Source of the DNA: Sinorhizobium shofinae
Lineage (GTDB): Bacteria > Pseudomonadota > Alphaproteobacteria > Rhizobiales > Rhizobiaceae
Direction: 5' to 3'
DNA: 35,715 bases
Assembly (NCBI GenBank): GCA_001704765.1
Contig: MBFK01000085.1
Coordinates: forward strand, 1-35,715
The notes beneath the pieces are model-generated. The model did no database searches. It saw only the letters and a program-made list of their open reading frames with translations, and was not told the DNA's origin. Below are positions 23,750 through 31,522 of the stretch, piece by piece. Position numbers and translations under genes: made by a program. The stretch's first letter is position 1. Every line of letters begins with the position of its first letter.

Positions 23750-24627
23750 TGCAGCCAAAGGTCATCATAACCTGCGCCATCACCGGCAACCTGACGACGC
23801 GCGAAAATCATCCGGGACTGCCGGTGACGCCGGAGGAGATCGCCAACTCCTGCCTCGAGGCCGCCGACGCCGGCGCGGCAGTGGTGCACATCCACGTCCG
23901 CGATCCGGAAACGGCCAAGCCATCGATGGAACTGAAATACTATCGCGAGGTGATCGAGCGTATTCGTGTCAAGAACGACGCCGTCATCCTGAACGTCACC
24001 ACGGGGCCGGGCGGACGCTACCATCCGAGCGATGAAAATCCGGCGGTTGCCGGGCCACGCACGACGCTGATGCGTCCCGAACGGCGCGTCGAGCACATCA
24101 TCGCGCTGAAGCCCGATATTGCGACGCTCGACCTCAACACGATGACCTTCGGGGCCGAGGTGGTGATCAACACGCCCCCCAATGTGAAGATCATGGCGGA
24201 TCTCATCAATGAGGCCGGCGTGAAGCCGGAACTCGAAGTCTTCGATACCGGTGACATCCAGCTCGCACACGACCTCCTGAAAGCTGGCGTGCTGAAATCG
24301 CCGGCGATGTTCACGATCGTCACCGGCGTCAAATACGGCCTGCCATCGACCACGGATGCGATCGCGCTGGCGTCGCGCATGCTGCCGCGCGATGCGGTGT
24401 GGACCGGCTTCGGCGTCGGGCGCATGTCGTTTCCGATGGCGGCCCAGTCCTACCTGCTCGGCGGCCATGTACGCGTCGGCCTCGAGGACAATTCCTACAT
24501 CGCCAAGGGCGTGCTTGCGAAAGGCAACGGCGAACTCGTCGAGCGCGCGCGCGACATCGTCGAGAAACTGGGCGGGCAGATTGCCGGCCCTTCCGAAGCC
24601 AGAGCGATCTTGCAGTTGAAGGCCTGA
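23749..24627 (+). CDS. BKACE family beta-keto acid cleavage enzyme (DUF849)
   Basis: A 292-residue zinc enzyme of the BKACE (formerly DUF849) family. Characterised members condense a beta-keto acid with acetyl-CoA and release acetoacetate and a new acyl-CoA. Zinc ligands H47 and H49 are in VVHIHVRDP, and the late VRVGLEDN motif gives R242, E246 and D247, matching the catalytic arginine, zinc glutamate and aspartate of Kce. The TIM-barrel length is normal. Its location beside ring-cleavage genes, and the absence of pcaIJ and pcaF in the window, suggest 3-oxoadipate or a related beta-keto acid as substrate. The products from 3-oxoadipate would be acetoacetate and succinyl-CoA. Family assignment is firm, the substrate is inference. 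Confidence 0.9.
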   Translation: MQPKVIITCAITGNLTTRENHPGLPVTPEEIANSCLEAADAGAAVVHIHVRDPETAKPSMELKYYREVIERIRVKNDAVILNVTTGPGGRYHPSDENPAVAGPRTTLMRPERRVEHIIALKPDIATLDLNTMTFGAEVVINTPPNVKIMADLINEAGVKPELEVFDTGDIQLAHDLLKAGVLKSPAMFTIVTGVKYGLPSTTDAIALASRMLPRDAVWTGFGVGRMSFPMAAQSYLLGGHVRVGLEDNSYIAKGVLAKGNGELVERARDIVEKLGGQIAGPSEARAILQLKA

Positions 24628-24658
24628 GCGGCCCCGAATCCATGAAAGGACCAAAGCC

Positions 24659-25663
24659 ATGAATATCCAGATCGATACCAAAGCCGCAAAGGCGCTTCGC
24701 GTTTCGCAAGCCTCTCCCGATCTCGACAATCTGCTGATCGACGTCGTGGACATCAGCGTGCCCCGGCCCGGGCCGGGGCAGGTCCTGGTCGAGATCGTCG
24801 CGGCTGGCGTCAATCCCAGCGACGTCAAGGCCTCGCTCGGTCACATGCCGCACGCGGTCTGGCCGCGCATTCCGGGGCGAGACTTCGGCGGCATCGTGCG
24901 GGAAGGACCGAAGTCGATGATCGGCATGGAGATCTGGGGCGGCGGCGGCGAACTCGGCATCAGCCAGGACGGCAGCCATGCCAAATGGATGGTGCTCGAC
25001 CAGAAGGCCGTGCGCGCGAAGCCCGCGAACTTCACGATGGAGGAGGCGGGTTCGATCGGCGTTCCGTTCATCACCGCTTACGAAGGCTTGCGCGAGGCAG
25101 GCGGCGTCCAACCGACCGACGTCGTCCTCGTCTGCGGCGGCAACGGCAAGGTGGGCCAGGCGGCGATCCAGCTCGCGACCATGGCCGGAGCGAAGGTTTT
25201 CGCCGTCGAGTACAATGATCAGCCGCTGATGGGCCATGCCAATGCGCCGGTCGAAATGCTGAACAGCAGCACCGACGATGTCGCGGCGATCGTGCGCGAA
25301 AAGACCGACGGCCACGGCGCGGATATCGTCTTCAACACCGTCGGCAGTCCCTATTTCGAGATCGCCAACAAGGCGATGGCGAAGCAGGCACGGCAAATCT
25401 TCATCTCGACCTTCGACCGCGCCGTGCCCTTCGACATCTTCAACTTCTTCCGTGGCCGCCACATATATATCGGCATCGATACGCTGGCGCTTTCTTCGGT
25501 CGAGGGCGCCCGCATCTTCGACCGACTGAAGCCGAAATTCGAGGAGGGCCTCTTGAAGCCGTTCCCGATCAATCCGGCGACCTGCTACGGCCTCGCCGAT
25601 GCGGCCAAGGCCTACGCCTCGGTGCTGCGCGGCACACCGGACCGCGTGCTCCTGAAACCGTGA
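24659..25663 (+). CDS. MDR-type zinc-independent oxidoreductase (quinone oxidoreductase-like)
   Basis: A 334-residue medium-chain dehydrogenase/reductase. The N-terminal GroES-like domain has PGPGQVLVEIVAAGVNPSD and IPGRDFGGIV, the pattern of quinone oxidoreductases, and I see no zinc-ligand cysteine cluster. The Rossmann domain has VLVCGGNGKVGQAAIQLA (about residues 154-171). Such enzymes reduce quinones or alpha,beta-unsaturated ketones with NADPH. In this operon it may reduce a quinone formed by autoxidation of a hydroquinone, or an unsaturated ring-cleavage product. It follows BKACE by 31 bp with an AAAGGA ribosome site. Confidence 0.88.
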   Translation: MNIQIDTKAAKALRVSQASPDLDNLLIDVVDISVPRPGPGQVLVEIVAAGVNPSDVKASLGHMPHAVWPRIPGRDFGGIVREGPKSMIGMEIWGGGGELGISQDGSHAKWMVLDQKAVRAKPANFTMEEAGSIGVPFITAYEGLREAGGVQPTDVVLVCGGNGKVGQAAIQLATMAGAKVFAVEYNDQPLMGHANAPVEMLNSSTDDVAAIVREKTDGHGADIVFNTVGSPYFEIANKAMAKQARQIFISTFDRAVPFDIFNFFRGRHIYIGIDTLALSSVEGARIFDRLKPKFEEGLLKPFPINPATCYGLADAAKAYASVLRGTPDRVLLKP

Positions 25664-25672
25664 GGTTCGGCG

Positions 25673-26005
25673 ATGCAGGTGACCCTCTTCGATGAGGCAA
25701 AGCCCTATGAGGCAGCCGAGCATTACGACATGCGCTGCCTGCGCCTGCAGGGAAAGGAGGCGACAACTACCGATACGATATGGATCGGTCTGTCGCACCT
25801 TCTCCCGGGCGCTCGTACTTCCCTGAAGGGTGCGGCTGTCGAGAAAATTTATATCGTGGTCGCCGGCGAGGTGACGATCGAGACGCATGGCGAAGTGGTG
25901 ACGCTGGGCTATCTCGATAGCTGCCGCCTCGCGCCGGGCGAGGCGCGGGCGCTCTCGAACCGAACCAACGCCCCGGCTTCGGTCCTGCTGGCTATGCCAA
26001 CGTAA
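25673..26005 (+). CDS. Small cupin-domain protein
   Basis: A 110-residue single-domain cupin. The double-stranded beta-helix motif is visible as the segment VEKIYIVVAGEVTIETHGE and the later LAPGEARALSN. In the first motif the usual metal-binding histidines are largely replaced (EKIYIV rather than HxH), so it may not bind metal in the classical way. It is the last gene of operon 2, 9 bp after the MDR gene. Small cupins of such operons can be lyases, isomerases, dioxygenases or ligand sensors. No function can be assigned from sequence. Confidence 0.8.
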   Translation: MQVTLFDEAKPYEAAEHYDMRCLRLQGKEATTTDTIWIGLSHLLPGARTSLKGAAVEKIYIVVAGEVTIETHGEVVTLGYLDSCRLAPGEARALSNRTNAPASVLLAMPT

Positions 26006-26056
26006 ATGAACGCGCTTCGACACCCAAAAGCTGAAGCCGAAGGTTTCGTCTCACCC

Positions 26057-26110
26057 GCCCCCGATCGGACTTAAGAGATCCTGACCAGCCCGCCTGATCG
26101 GGGGCTGGTC
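26057..26110 (+). terminator. Competing hairpins downstream of operon 2
   Basis: Two perfect stems share bases. One pairs GCCCCCGATC (26057-26066) with GATCGGGGGC (26096-26105). The other pairs GACCAGCCC (26083-26091) with GGGCTGGTC (26102-26110) around a 10-base loop. Only one can form at a time. The likeliest role is termination after the cupin gene, although no T tract follows. It could also belong to the noncoding end of the adjacent IS110-type relic. Confidence 0.45.
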
Positions 26111-26129
26111 GTCGCGCCGTGAGCGGCCA

Positions 26130-26430
26130 AGTGACATTTTTTCTGTGGTTGCCGCCCGTTGTGCAAGGAGTTTCTGACCTCTTGAACGTGTGATCGAGTG
26201 CGGTCTTCCGTCAGGCCTCTTTGTGCGGCACTTCCAAAAGCCGCTGGCCGGTATGGTGATCAGCGGATCGAGTCCAATCTACTTTCCGAGCTTGCGAGCT
26301 CTAGAAACGTCACTGGTTTTCCCCATCCGGATCGGTTCGATCATGCGCCCATTGGGGTCGTCGACTTCTCACACCTCCTTACCGGCGCTGGCTGTCCGTG
26401 ATCAGCATCAGCTCATGCCCACGGCCAACG
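26130..26430 (-). mobile_element. Putative noncoding flank of the IS110/IS1111-type relic
   Basis: About 300 bp without a credible gene lies directly downstream of the transposase relic (minus-strand sense). It resembles, from memory, the 3' noncoding part of rhizobial IS110-family elements. In the IS1111 branch this side carries the bridge RNA. Assignment rests on position and vague resemblance only, and the element ends are not defined. Confidence 0.3.
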
Positions 26431-26790
26431 TCGGTCACGGGGGCCATTGCGCCGATGGTCAGCAGCCTGCGGATGTCGGCCTGACCGGCTTTGGACACCC
26501 GGCCGAGTCTTTCCTTGCCTCCCGACGAGAACTGCCTGGGCCGAGCCAGGCCGCAAAGTCGCACCCGCACTTGAAGCTCCCCATTGCCGGGGCAAAGGCT
26601 TCGATCGCAAGGGCCGTCATCGGGCCTATGCCCGGCATCGTCTGGAGCCGTCGCGCAACGTCGCTGTCCCGAGAAAGATCCGCGATCTTTCTTGCCTTGT
26701 CCTCGATCCTGGCCGTCTTCTCGCTGATCCGCAGCGACAGTAAAGGCAGCATACCGCATCTGGCCATCTCTCCATTTTCGACGGGATCAA
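26430..26790 (-). pseudogene. IS110/IS1111-family transposase relic, frameshifted
   Basis: The C-terminal part of an IS110-family (Transposase_20) transposase is readable on the minus strand in two frames. Frame one contains ARRLQTMPGIGPMTALAIEAF and FAAWLG. Frame two continues with PRQFSSGGKERLGRVSKAGQ and DIRRLLTIGAMA. The break is near 26540, where a small deletion (about seven bases) removes the codons between WLG and PRQ. Both the N-terminal RuvC-like domain and the extreme C-terminus are missing, so the protein cannot work. Its 5' edge abuts the SDR pseudogene at about 26790. This is a dead insertion element that marks rearrangement at the end of operon 2. Confidence 0.8.
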
Positions 26791-26792
26791 TT

Positions 26793-27333
26793 CGGGGTTT
26801 GGATATCTTGGTCAACAACGCCGGGATCATGTTTGAAAAGACGGTGGAGGAGACGTCCGAAGAGGACTGGGACCTCATGATGGCGATCAATCTGAAGGCC
26901 CCCTTCCTCCTCACAAAACGAGCCGTTCCATACCTGCGCCAGCGCGGCGGGGGGAGCATCATAAATATCGGTTCCATCGAGGGGCTCGCGTCTAGTCCTG
27001 GTCACCCCGCTTACTCGGCTTCCAAGGCAGGCATTCACGGATTCACCGCGGCGATCGCAGTTGATCAGGGGCATGACGGAATTCGTTGCAATGCTTATCG
27101 CGCCGGGCTGGATCAATTCCGATCTCAGTGAAGAGTACATCGACAGCATGCCGGACAGCGAACGGGTGCGGCGCGAGCTACTCGCCATGCACCCCTCTGG
27201 ACGATTGGGCGAACCCAAAGATGTCGGCAATCTCGCCGTCTGGCTGGCGTCGGATGAAAGCACCTTTGTCACGGGTCAGGTTTACGTGATCGACGGCGGA
27301 CGCACCAAGAAACTTCCGCTTCCGGTGTCCTGA
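26793..27333 (+). pseudogene. SDR pseudogene (5' truncated, one frameshift)
   Basis: A classical short-chain dehydrogenase lacking its first 80 or so residues, including the cofactor glycine motif. Remaining motifs are LDILVNNAGI, INIGSIEG with the catalytic serine region, AYSASKAG with tyrosine and lysine, and IAPGWINSDL plus a YVIDGG end. One extra T near 27095 shifts the frame between GIRCNA and IAPGWIN; removing it restores continuous homology to the TGA at 27333. The 5' loss coincides with the IS110-type relic, so the insertion or a later deletion probably destroyed the gene. Confidence 0.8.
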
Positions 27334-27394
27334 CCGATCGGTGAGCCGATCCAGTTTGCGATACCGATCCACGTGAAAGCGGATGGCCAATACC

Positions 27395-27429
27395 AGTGGC
27401 GGCTTCGGCCGCCGGCCGGACGCGCCACT
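27395..27429. terminator. Hairpin between the SDR pseudogene and pcm
   Basis: GGCGGC-TTCG-GCCGCC (27398-27413) is a perfect 6-bp stem closed by a stable TTCG tetraloop. An alternative outer stem pairs AGTGGCG (27395-27401) with CGCCACT (27423-27429). It lies between two convergent reading directions, so termination is plausible. No T tract follows. Confidence 0.35.
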
Positions 27430-27566
27430 ATTCCAGCGAAACTCTGCCAGGGGCCTACAAAAATCATCGATCTGGCTTGCCACGTATTATTATAGTCAGG
27501 AAATAAATATTGCGTAAGGGAAAGCGAAGGGAAAGGCGCGGTCGCGCCGGATGTCCGCACGCCGCA

Positions 27567-28241
27567 TTAGACCGTTTCGAGCAGGCTAAACCGAACCGGG
27601 ATGAGTTTGCGAGCCTTGAGTTGCCCTGTCGCATCTTTGTCAATGACAGTCAGGAACTGTTCTTCTTCAGATCCCACCGGCATAACCAGGCGTCCGTCCG
27701 GCTTGAGCTGCTCAAGCAAAGCCGGTGGCGACCGCTCGGCCGCCACCGTGACCAGAATCTTGTCAAACGGGGCGTGCTCAGGCCAGCCGCGAGACCCGTC
27801 TCCGACACGAATGCCGACATTGATATAGCCGAGGCCCTGCAGCAGAGCCTCGGCACGGCTTGCGAATTCCTCGATGATTTCGACGCTCCAGACCTGCCCG
27901 GCGAGCTCTGCGAGGATTGCGGCTTGGTAGCCCCGGCCGGTGCCGATCTCAAGCACTGCCTCGTGCGGTTGGGGAGTGAGGAGATCGGTCATGAGAGCGA
28001 CGATGAAGGGTTGTGAGACGGTTTTATCGAAGCCGATTGGCAGCGGCATGTCCTGGTAGGCATAAGGCGCAAGCGGGGCTGGCACGAAGAGATGCCGCGG
28101 CACCCGCTGCATCGCAGCCATTACCCGCTCATGGAGCGCCGTCCTGCCGAGCTCTTCGCTCGCAAGCTCGACATGGATTGCAATCAGCTCGACCATGTGC
28201 CTGCGCAGAACCGCGAAGTGCTCTTCATTCATTGGTTTCAT
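27567..28241 (-). CDS. pcm: Protein-L-isoaspartate O-methyltransferase
   Basis: A 224-residue cytosolic repair enzyme that methylates L-isoaspartyl residues in aged proteins using SAM. The SAM motif VLEIGTGRGYQ is at residues 96-106 and SVEI is the acidic strand end. The family segments YQDMPLPIGFDKTVSQPFIVALM and GRLVMPVG are intact. A second ATG at codon 4 (28232) is an alternative start. It stands alone, convergent with the SDR pseudogene and divergent from the toxin-antitoxin pair. Extra pcm copies are common on rhizobial replicons. The product is recognised with good confidence. Confidence 0.9.
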   Translation of the reverse strand: MKPMNEEHFAVLRRHMVELIAIHVELASEELGRTALHERVMAAMQRVPRHLFVPAPLAPYAYQDMPLPIGFDKTVSQPFIVALMTDLLTPQPHEAVLEIGTGRGYQAAILAELAGQVWSVEIIEEFASRAEALLQGLGYINVGIRVGDGSRGWPEHAPFDKILVTVAAERSPPALLEQLKPDGRLVMPVGSEEEQFLTVIDKDATGQLKARKLIPVRFSLLETV

Positions 28242-28366
28242 GACCGCGTGGCTTTCCTCAGCCAGTTTATTCCCAGATAGCTTTTATCCAGTACGCCTTG
28301 TCACAGTAACGCCCGCCATCGTTTCCAGTTTCTTACAAAGCACCGTAAGCGACAAGCCGATACCGT

Positions 28367-28440
28367 TCAGGCGGAGTATTTCCAGGGCATGAGCGCCTCG
28401 ATTTCGCTGCTCGGTCTGAGTGAGCCGGGCAAGCGGGTCG
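28367..28440 (-). mobile_element. Possible IS66 transposase C-terminal relic
   Basis: On the minus strand a short frame ends IEALMPWKYSA before a TGA (28369-28367). It resembles the C-terminal signature of IS66 TnpC proteins (IDELLPWAYA-like). Only about 15 residues support this, and no other IS66 part is seen here, so it is a weak call. Confidence 0.3.
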
Positions 28441-28450
28441 ACTTTCGCCG

Positions 28451-28843
28451 TTGCAGCAGCGTCGCGAGGGTCGCCCAGGTCCTGCCGCTGCTCTGCTCGA
28501 TGGGGGGCATCAATCGCTTGGACTAATTAGCCGCATTGAGGGCGGGCTCCCGATCGCGGCATTGGAGCGTGTGGGCCACCTTCTCGCCCCAAATGACAGC
28601 CAATTCAAGTATCGCCTTGTGCCAAAGGCGACCTATGAACGGCGAAAGGTAACGCTTCGCCTCTCGCCCGAGGAGGGGATGCGCCTCGCGCGTGTCGCCA
28701 GAGTCTGGAATCTTGCGCTGGATGTTTGGCAGAGCGAGGACGATGCCCGCGATTTCCTATTTCGGTCCCACCCGATGCTGGAGGACAAACGTCCGATCGA
28801 TGTGGTCATTCAGAGCGAAATCAGTGCTGAACTGGTCTTATAA
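28451..28843 (+). CDS. Xre/MbcA/ParS-type antitoxin of a RES toxin pair
   Basis: A reading frame of up to 130 residues, in which the antitoxin-like part begins near SLGLISRIEGGLP. The N-terminal half is an HTH-like domain (ALERVGHLLAPND, PKATYERRK). The C-terminal half is the toxin-binding domain (LSPEEGMRLARVARVWNLALDVW, ending RPIDVVIQSEISAEL). These antitoxins bind and neutralise RES toxins and repress their own promoter. The TTG at 28451 is a weak start with no clear ribosome site and no in-frame ATG, so the true N-terminus may be lost, perhaps to the adjacent possible IS66 relic. The toxin gene follows after 32 bp. Confidence 0.82.
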   Translation: MQQRREGRPGPAAALLDGGHQSLGLISRIEGGLPIAALERVGHLLAPNDSQFKYRLVPKATYERRKVTLRLSPEEGMRLARVARVWNLALDVWQSEDDARDFLFRSHPMLEDKRPIDVVIQSEISAELVL

Positions 28844-28875
28844 ATTCTCGCCAGCCTGAAATACGGCAGCGCTGC

Positions 28876-29358
28876 GTGACAGCCCAAATACTTGCTCGCA
28901 CGCTATCGGCTTTTCGAATAGGCGACCCGAACGGCACCTATCCGATATTCGACGCGACCGGATCGACAATTGCACCAGGCCGCTGGAACACGCCGGTAAG
29001 CCCGATCATCTACTGTAGTGAACACTATTCGACGGCGGTGCTAGAGAAGCTGGTTCGTGGCAGCGGCCGATTGCCGCCTAACCAACACTACGTCGAGATC
29101 ACCTTTCCACGTGGATTGAGCTATGAGGTTTTTTCACCGCCAGCTCTCCCAGGCTGGGATACGACGCCGCCGACGGTGAGCAAGAGGTTCGGCGATCAAT
29201 GGTGCCTCGAGAAACGAAGCGCTATTTTGCGTGTCCCGAGAGTCGTCGCTCGTCTCGACCGGAACGTTCTGATCAATCCGGCCCATCCAGAGTTCCCTGA
29301 GATCCAGATCAGCCTTCATCAGCCGGTGTATTGGAATCGCCGCCTCTTTGGTGTGTAG
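28876..29358 (+). CDS. RES-domain toxin
   Basis: A 160-residue RES toxin. Family members degrade or use NAD+: some hydrolyse or phosphorolyse it, and Sinorhizobium ParT ADP-ribosylates phosphoribosyl pyrophosphate synthetase. The conserved residues that name the family are seen as arginine 14 (FRIGDP), glutamate 57 (AVLEKLV) and serine 115 (RSAILRVP). GRWNTP and LINPAHPEF are further signatures. GTG 28876 is the assumed start. The gene is convergent with the recombinase, 28 bp apart. Length and motifs look intact, so a functional antitoxin should be needed. Confidence 0.88.
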   Translation: MTAQILARTLSAFRIGDPNGTYPIFDATGSTIAPGRWNTPVSPIIYCSEHYSTAVLEKLVRGSGRLPPNQHYVEITFPRGLSYEVFSPPALPGWDTTPPTVSKRFGDQWCLEKRSAILRVPRVVARLDRNVLINPAHPEFPEIQISLHQPVYWNRRLFGV

Positions 29359-29386
29359 CCGCAGATGCTTAAATACGCGCTCCGGC

Positions 29387-30547
29387 TCAGATCACAAGCC
29401 TTGCCGCCCTGCCTGCCTTTCGCTCAGCATCGCTATAGTAGCGCGCCGCCTGGGTCACCGACTTATGCAGAGACTGCTGCATTGCCTCGGGAAGCGGAAT
29501 GCCGCGGTTTGCCGCCTCGGTCAGATAGCCGGATCTTAAGCCATGCGCCGAAAACAGCGCTGGATCGAGACCGGCCTGTTCTGCGCGAGCTTTGAGGATC
29601 AGGTTGACCGATTGCGGCGTCAGCGCCCGCCGGTCGAGGTTGCCCCACTGGTCGATGCGCCGGAACACCGGCCCACCGTTGATCCCGGCTTCCGCCATCC
29701 ACCGTTTCAAGGCGGTCACCGGCCGGCCGATCAGCAGCACGTGGTTGTCTTCGTCAGCCGTCGGCGTCTTCGTCCGGCGAAGTCGAATGTGGAGGCAAGA
29801 GAGGGAAGGGGAGGTCTTGTCGGCCGGATCGGCGCGCACCGGCTCCTCGTCAACGAGGTCCTCGACGCGCAAACCCGCCACTTCCGATCGGCGGCGGCCG
29901 CCGGAGGCAAAAGCGGTCATGAGCAGCGCACGATCGCGCAGGTCGACCAGCCGGTCGCCGGTGCAGGTCGCGAGCAATTGCGCCAGGACATCGCCGGTCA
30001 CTGCCTTTTTGCTCTTGCGTTGCCGTGGCCGGTTGCTCGCCTTGACCGCCAGTCTAAGTGCGCTCTTGAGCGACGACGCGCCGAAGGTGCCGGTGAGGCC
30101 GCGCCAGCGGGTGAGAATCGACCAGGACGTGAGCCGCCGCCGCACGGTGTCAGGCGCGTGCGGTCCGTCGGCTTTGAGCAGCCGCTCGGCGCGTAAACCA
30201 GCCTCGACGGCAGCCGGCATGCCGTGCGACGGATCCTCGCTGCGTCTAACCGGAACCCAGAGGTGATGGGCGATGAACTTCAGCAGCAAGCTTTCGGGCG
30301 CCGGCCAAGGGAGGGGAGCGCCGGTGGCAAGCTGGCACCAGGCCTCGAGATACCCGAGGTCGGAAGCGAGCGCCCGCAGCGTGTTCTCCCCCCTGCCTTC
30401 CTGCGCCAGCTGCTTCAACGTCGCGACGTCGTCGTCAGTCAAAAGGGTGGCGAGGTGGTCGCGCCGGTCGAACGGCAGGATGGTTTCGAGTGCGTCGAGC
30501 TCCTCGGCACGCGAAAGAGGTCCCCGCAGTGATGGGTCAGTGCTCAT
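29387..30547 (-). CDS. Tyrosine recombinase / site-specific integrase
   Basis: A 386-residue tyrosine recombinase that cuts and joins DNA through a phosphotyrosine. The core-binding N-domain spans about residues 35-170. The catalytic domain contains arginine 219 (GGRRRSEVAGL), the HGLR box with H335 and R338, H361 and the ARYY nucleophile (Y370 or Y371). All catalytic positions are filled, so it may be active. The ATG at 30547 overlaps the PIN toxin stop in ATGA on the same strand, making a Phd antitoxin, PIN toxin and recombinase operon. A longer upstream frame is rejected because it would overlap the toxin gene. The target site is unknown; candidates are plasmid dimer resolution or a genomic island. 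Confidence 0.9.
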   Translation of the reverse strand: MSTDPSLRGPLSRAEELDALETILPFDRRDHLATLLTDDDVATLKQLAQEGRGENTLRALASDLGYLEAWCQLATGAPLPWPAPESLLLKFIAHHLWVPVRRSEDPSHGMPAAVEAGLRAERLLKADGPHAPDTVRRRLTSWSILTRWRGLTGTFGASSLKSALRLAVKASNRPRQRKSKKAVTGDVLAQLLATCTGDRLVDLRDRALLMTAFASGGRRRSEVAGLRVEDLVDEEPVRADPADKTSPSLSCLHIRLRRTKTPTADEDNHVLLIGRPVTALKRWMAEAGINGGPVFRRIDQWGNLDRRALTPQSVNLILKARAEQAGLDPALFSAHGLRSGYLTEAANRGIPLPEAMQQSLHKSVTQAARYYSDAERKAGRAARLVI

Positions 30548-30954
30548 GCGAGCGGTCCGACGATTGCGATTCCTTCGCTTCGGGCCGCATCTGCCATTTT
30601 CCGGTCGGCCGTAGCCAGCGGCATGTTGCTGGACCTCGCAAGCGCAATATAGCTTGCATCGTATCCAGACAGCGCATGTCTGAGGGCGATGTCGACAATC
30701 GAGACATCGTTGCCAGAACCGCCTTCCTCTAGAGGCAAACTTCGCAGTTTCAGCGTCGCGGCGAGGGCGGCCCCGGGCTTCAATCGACCGCGTCGTTCGG
30801 CCATGACAAACAGGTTGCGAGCCTCGAACCAAAATAGTGACGGTACGAGGCCCGGTGAAATGCCGAGCGCGCCAATTAGGCGTTCGGCGGCCTCGCTTTC
30901 CTCATCAGGAAGGAACCAGCTAGCAGCGATCGACGCGTCGAGGACGAAGGACAT
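30544..30954 (-). CDS. PIN-domain toxin (VapC-like)
   Basis: A 136-residue PIN-fold ribonuclease. The metal-binding acidic residues are D6 (LDASIA), E44 (FWFEARNL), D99 (GYDASY) and D117 (TADRKM), the usual VapC quartet. VapC toxins cut tRNA or rRNA when freed from the antitoxin. The start is two bases after the antitoxin stop and its own stop overlaps the recombinase start. The length is typical. Confidence 0.92.
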   Translation of the reverse strand: MSFVLDASIAASWFLPDEESEAAERLIGALGISPGLVPSLFWFEARNLFVMAERRGRLKPGAALAATLKLRSLPLEEGGSGNDVSIVDIALRHALSGYDASYIALARSSNMPLATADRKMADAARSEGIAIVGPLA

Positions 30955-30956
30955 TG

Positions 30957-31522
<566 letters not shown>

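Noticed and set aside
26190..27131. Apparent long plus-strand protein joining an N-terminal part to SDR sequence
   Set aside because: Its first 200 codons are antisense to the IS110-type transposase relic and its flank, so only the part from about 26793 is real SDR homology.
30548..30832. N-terminal extension of the tyrosine recombinase
   Set aside because: It would overlap the PIN toxin gene, whose acidic quartet is intact. The ATG at 30547 gives a coupled ATGA overlap.
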